A stretch of 64,000 nt of DNA from Cymodocea nodosa (taxonomy: Eukaryota; Streptophyta; Magnoliopsida; Alismatales; Cymodoceaceae). This document shows positions 62,301 through 64,000 of the stretch, in pieces. The notes below the pieces were generated by a model that saw nothing but the letters and a program-made list of their open reading frames with translations, made no database searches and was not told where the DNA came from. Position numbers and translations under genes: made by a program. The stretch is taken from positions 1,317,001 to 1,381,000 of the forward strand of contig CM072340.1 in assembly GCA_036874045.1 (NCBI GenBank), in the 5' to 3' direction. Each line of letters begins with the position of its first letter. Position 1 is the stretch's first letter.

Positions 62301-64000
62301 AACATTAAATAGTGCAATTTATTATGTATGTTTTCATGCATAAATGAGTATAATTTGTATGAATTGTAAGTAAATTACATATTTATTTGATTAACTGAAC
62401 AACATGGGAAAATATGCTTAAAACATGTAAATTACATGAAAATTTATATTTTATGTGTTTATGGAATTAATACTTGAGAATAAGAATATTTTCTAAAGAA
62501 GATGCACTATTTATGCTTATTTTTATTAATTTACTTTAATAGCAGCATATTAGTATAAGATATGAAGTAGACAAACATCAGACAGTTATTAACTTGAATG
62601 TTTGTATAATTATGGGGAATGCATTTTAATGTTTAATTGCAATTCTGATGCATTGACTATGTATTGTTCATTTATTCTATTGTTTATGAATATGTATTAT
62701 TGTTTATATATGTTTGTTTATTTATTTATAACACAATTCTCGAAAAGGTACATTAATATGTTGCAAGTTGATTAAAGGAAAATTAGTCATAAATGATTAA
62801 AGGAGAAATAAAATGGAGAAAGACTCGTTAAGTTAGCTTAGCAAGTGTTGAGTTATGTGTTTCAACATTAAAGTAATGCGTTGAGTTATTGGTAACTTGT
62901 TAAGTTAGTTTTACACACATACTATAATTTACTTTATAAATGAGCAATCAAGTATCACACAAGTGGCACATGTCTAACTCATTGAGTTAACATAAAACAA
63001 GGCGTTGAGTTACAGGTTTCAATGTTAAAGTAATGTGTTATGTTTGCTAAATATTCTGAGTTTTGACATTGATTTTAGCATTTAGCCTTAAAACTCTGAA
63101 AACTTAACTCACATTGTGGTAAACTATTTGAAATCTACTAATGTATTTTCAAGTGTATTTTTGCAAGAATCTGCAAGTGTCGATCTAGAAGTAACTTCCT
63201 CAAGTTATGAAGATGCCACATTAGTAGGGAGTGGTGTTACGTGTTATCATAGGATTAGCTTATAGGAGAGTGGGAAGTTAATTAACTTCTGATGGCAACT
63301 GTCCCACCCTCTCACTTTTATAAATCATGGCCGACCATCGCCTAATTGCTCTCTCTCTCATTTGATCATCTCTTCTGAGCGTCTTGTTTGGATTTTCTCA
63401 ACACTACACTAGAAAAACTTGGATTTGTTACTTCTATTTTTACTTAGTTAATTTATCTTTATGCCTATTCTTTTTCTTTTAGAAGTAAACAAACAACCTT
63501 TAATACAATTTAGATATTAATTCCAATTTGTACTTTAATTGCAAGTGCACAGTGTCTATTGTATGAGTGTGCAAGTACAGGTCGATCCCATAGGGAATTG
63601 CTTAAGAACTTAAAACTGTTCGTTTGTTAATAATCAAATTTATATATTCAATAAGCTCTCCGTTGAATTACAGTTAACTCAACGGACAAAGTTCGTTGAG
63701 TTATGACTAACTCAATGGACTAACCTCGTGGACTTAAGTTAACTCCACAAGCCTGCCTTTTCTTTTTAATACTGCTATTTACAAAGGAATTCGGCCAACC
63801 ATTGGGCGATTCCACAGATTGTAAATAACATCAATTAAACTCTTTAATGTTAGTAAACATTGGATTTATCATTAAGCATACTAACATTCAGATAATTCAC
63901 ACAGTAACCATTAAAATCTTTAAGTCTTTTGAACGAACCAATTTCAGTAAACTGTAAAACTAAAACAAACATAAAACAATCACAACACTGACAAAGATAA
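62300..64000. other. AT-rich DNA with recurring GTTGAGTTA words, probably transposon-derived
   Basis: GTTGAGTTA or its complement TAACTCAAC occurs repeatedly (about 62847, 62879, 63002, 63675, 63695). Two segments (62840-62885 and 63000-63045) are similar to each other, both with a TTTCAA.(A)TTAAAGTAATG core. A TATA-like CTTTTATAAATC sits at 63315-63326. A GCAAGTGCACAGTGTC...GATCCCATAGGGAATTG stretch (63540-63600) resembles a motif often seen in non-coding parts of plant LTR elements. No ORF is supported and element borders are not visible. Confidence 0.4.

Noticed and set aside
1..64000. CRISPR arrays, bacterial operons, tRNA or rRNA genes
   Set aside because: No direct-repeat/spacer pattern, no tRNA T-loop (GGTTCGANTCC) in a cloverleaf context and no rRNA segments were seen; the genes are spliced and plant-type.

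Overview
The window is nuclear DNA of a flowering plant: spliced genes with GT-AG introns, AT-rich intergenic DNA, and abundant Ty1/copia, Ty3/gypsy and LINE remnants. The first exons are clearly GC-richer than the later exons. That is commoner in monocots and magnoliids than in most eudicots, but the species cannot be named from this sequence.

Three host genes can be reconstructed, all on the + strand. (1) A membrane-anchored RING-H2 E3 ubiquitin ligase has five coding exons between 2602 and 18891 and encodes 361 aa. (2) A mut-7-like protein, with a DEDDy 3'-5' exonuclease followed by a Mut7-C RNase domain, has eight coding exons between 20133 and 45738 and encodes 542 aa. (3) A Dof zinc-finger transcription factor has two exons between 53075 and 54235 and encodes 279 aa. 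For all three, splice phases agree and the joined exons match the expected families.

Most of the rest is transposable elements, largely inside introns of the first two genes. RING intron 1 (3096-8396) carries an antisense Ty3/gypsy chromovirus-like element with both LTRs; without it the intron would be about 390 bp. RING intron 3 (8743-18080) holds a Helitron-like 3' end, two degenerate Ty1/copia segments joined through one LTR, and a LINE 3' fragment with an RNase H domain. Mut-7 intron 2 (22143-37680) holds a 3.5 kb array of ~100 bp units in both orientations, an antisense LINE split by a miniature LTR element (TRIM/LARD-like), and a nearly full-length Ty1/copia element. Mut-7 intron 7 contains an internally deleted copia derivative.

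The DNA between the mut-7 gene and the Dof gene is mostly featureless, with one exon-like orphan ORF and one coding-like broken fragment. Right of the Dof gene there are microsatellites and then a badly decayed antisense Ty3/gypsy pol (about 58.5-62.2 kb) with an exact 121 bp tandem duplication. I see no tRNA, rRNA or CRISPR, and nothing bacterial. I did not find a clearly new biological system. The most unusual structures are the orientation-shuffled array and the TRIM nested in the LINE.
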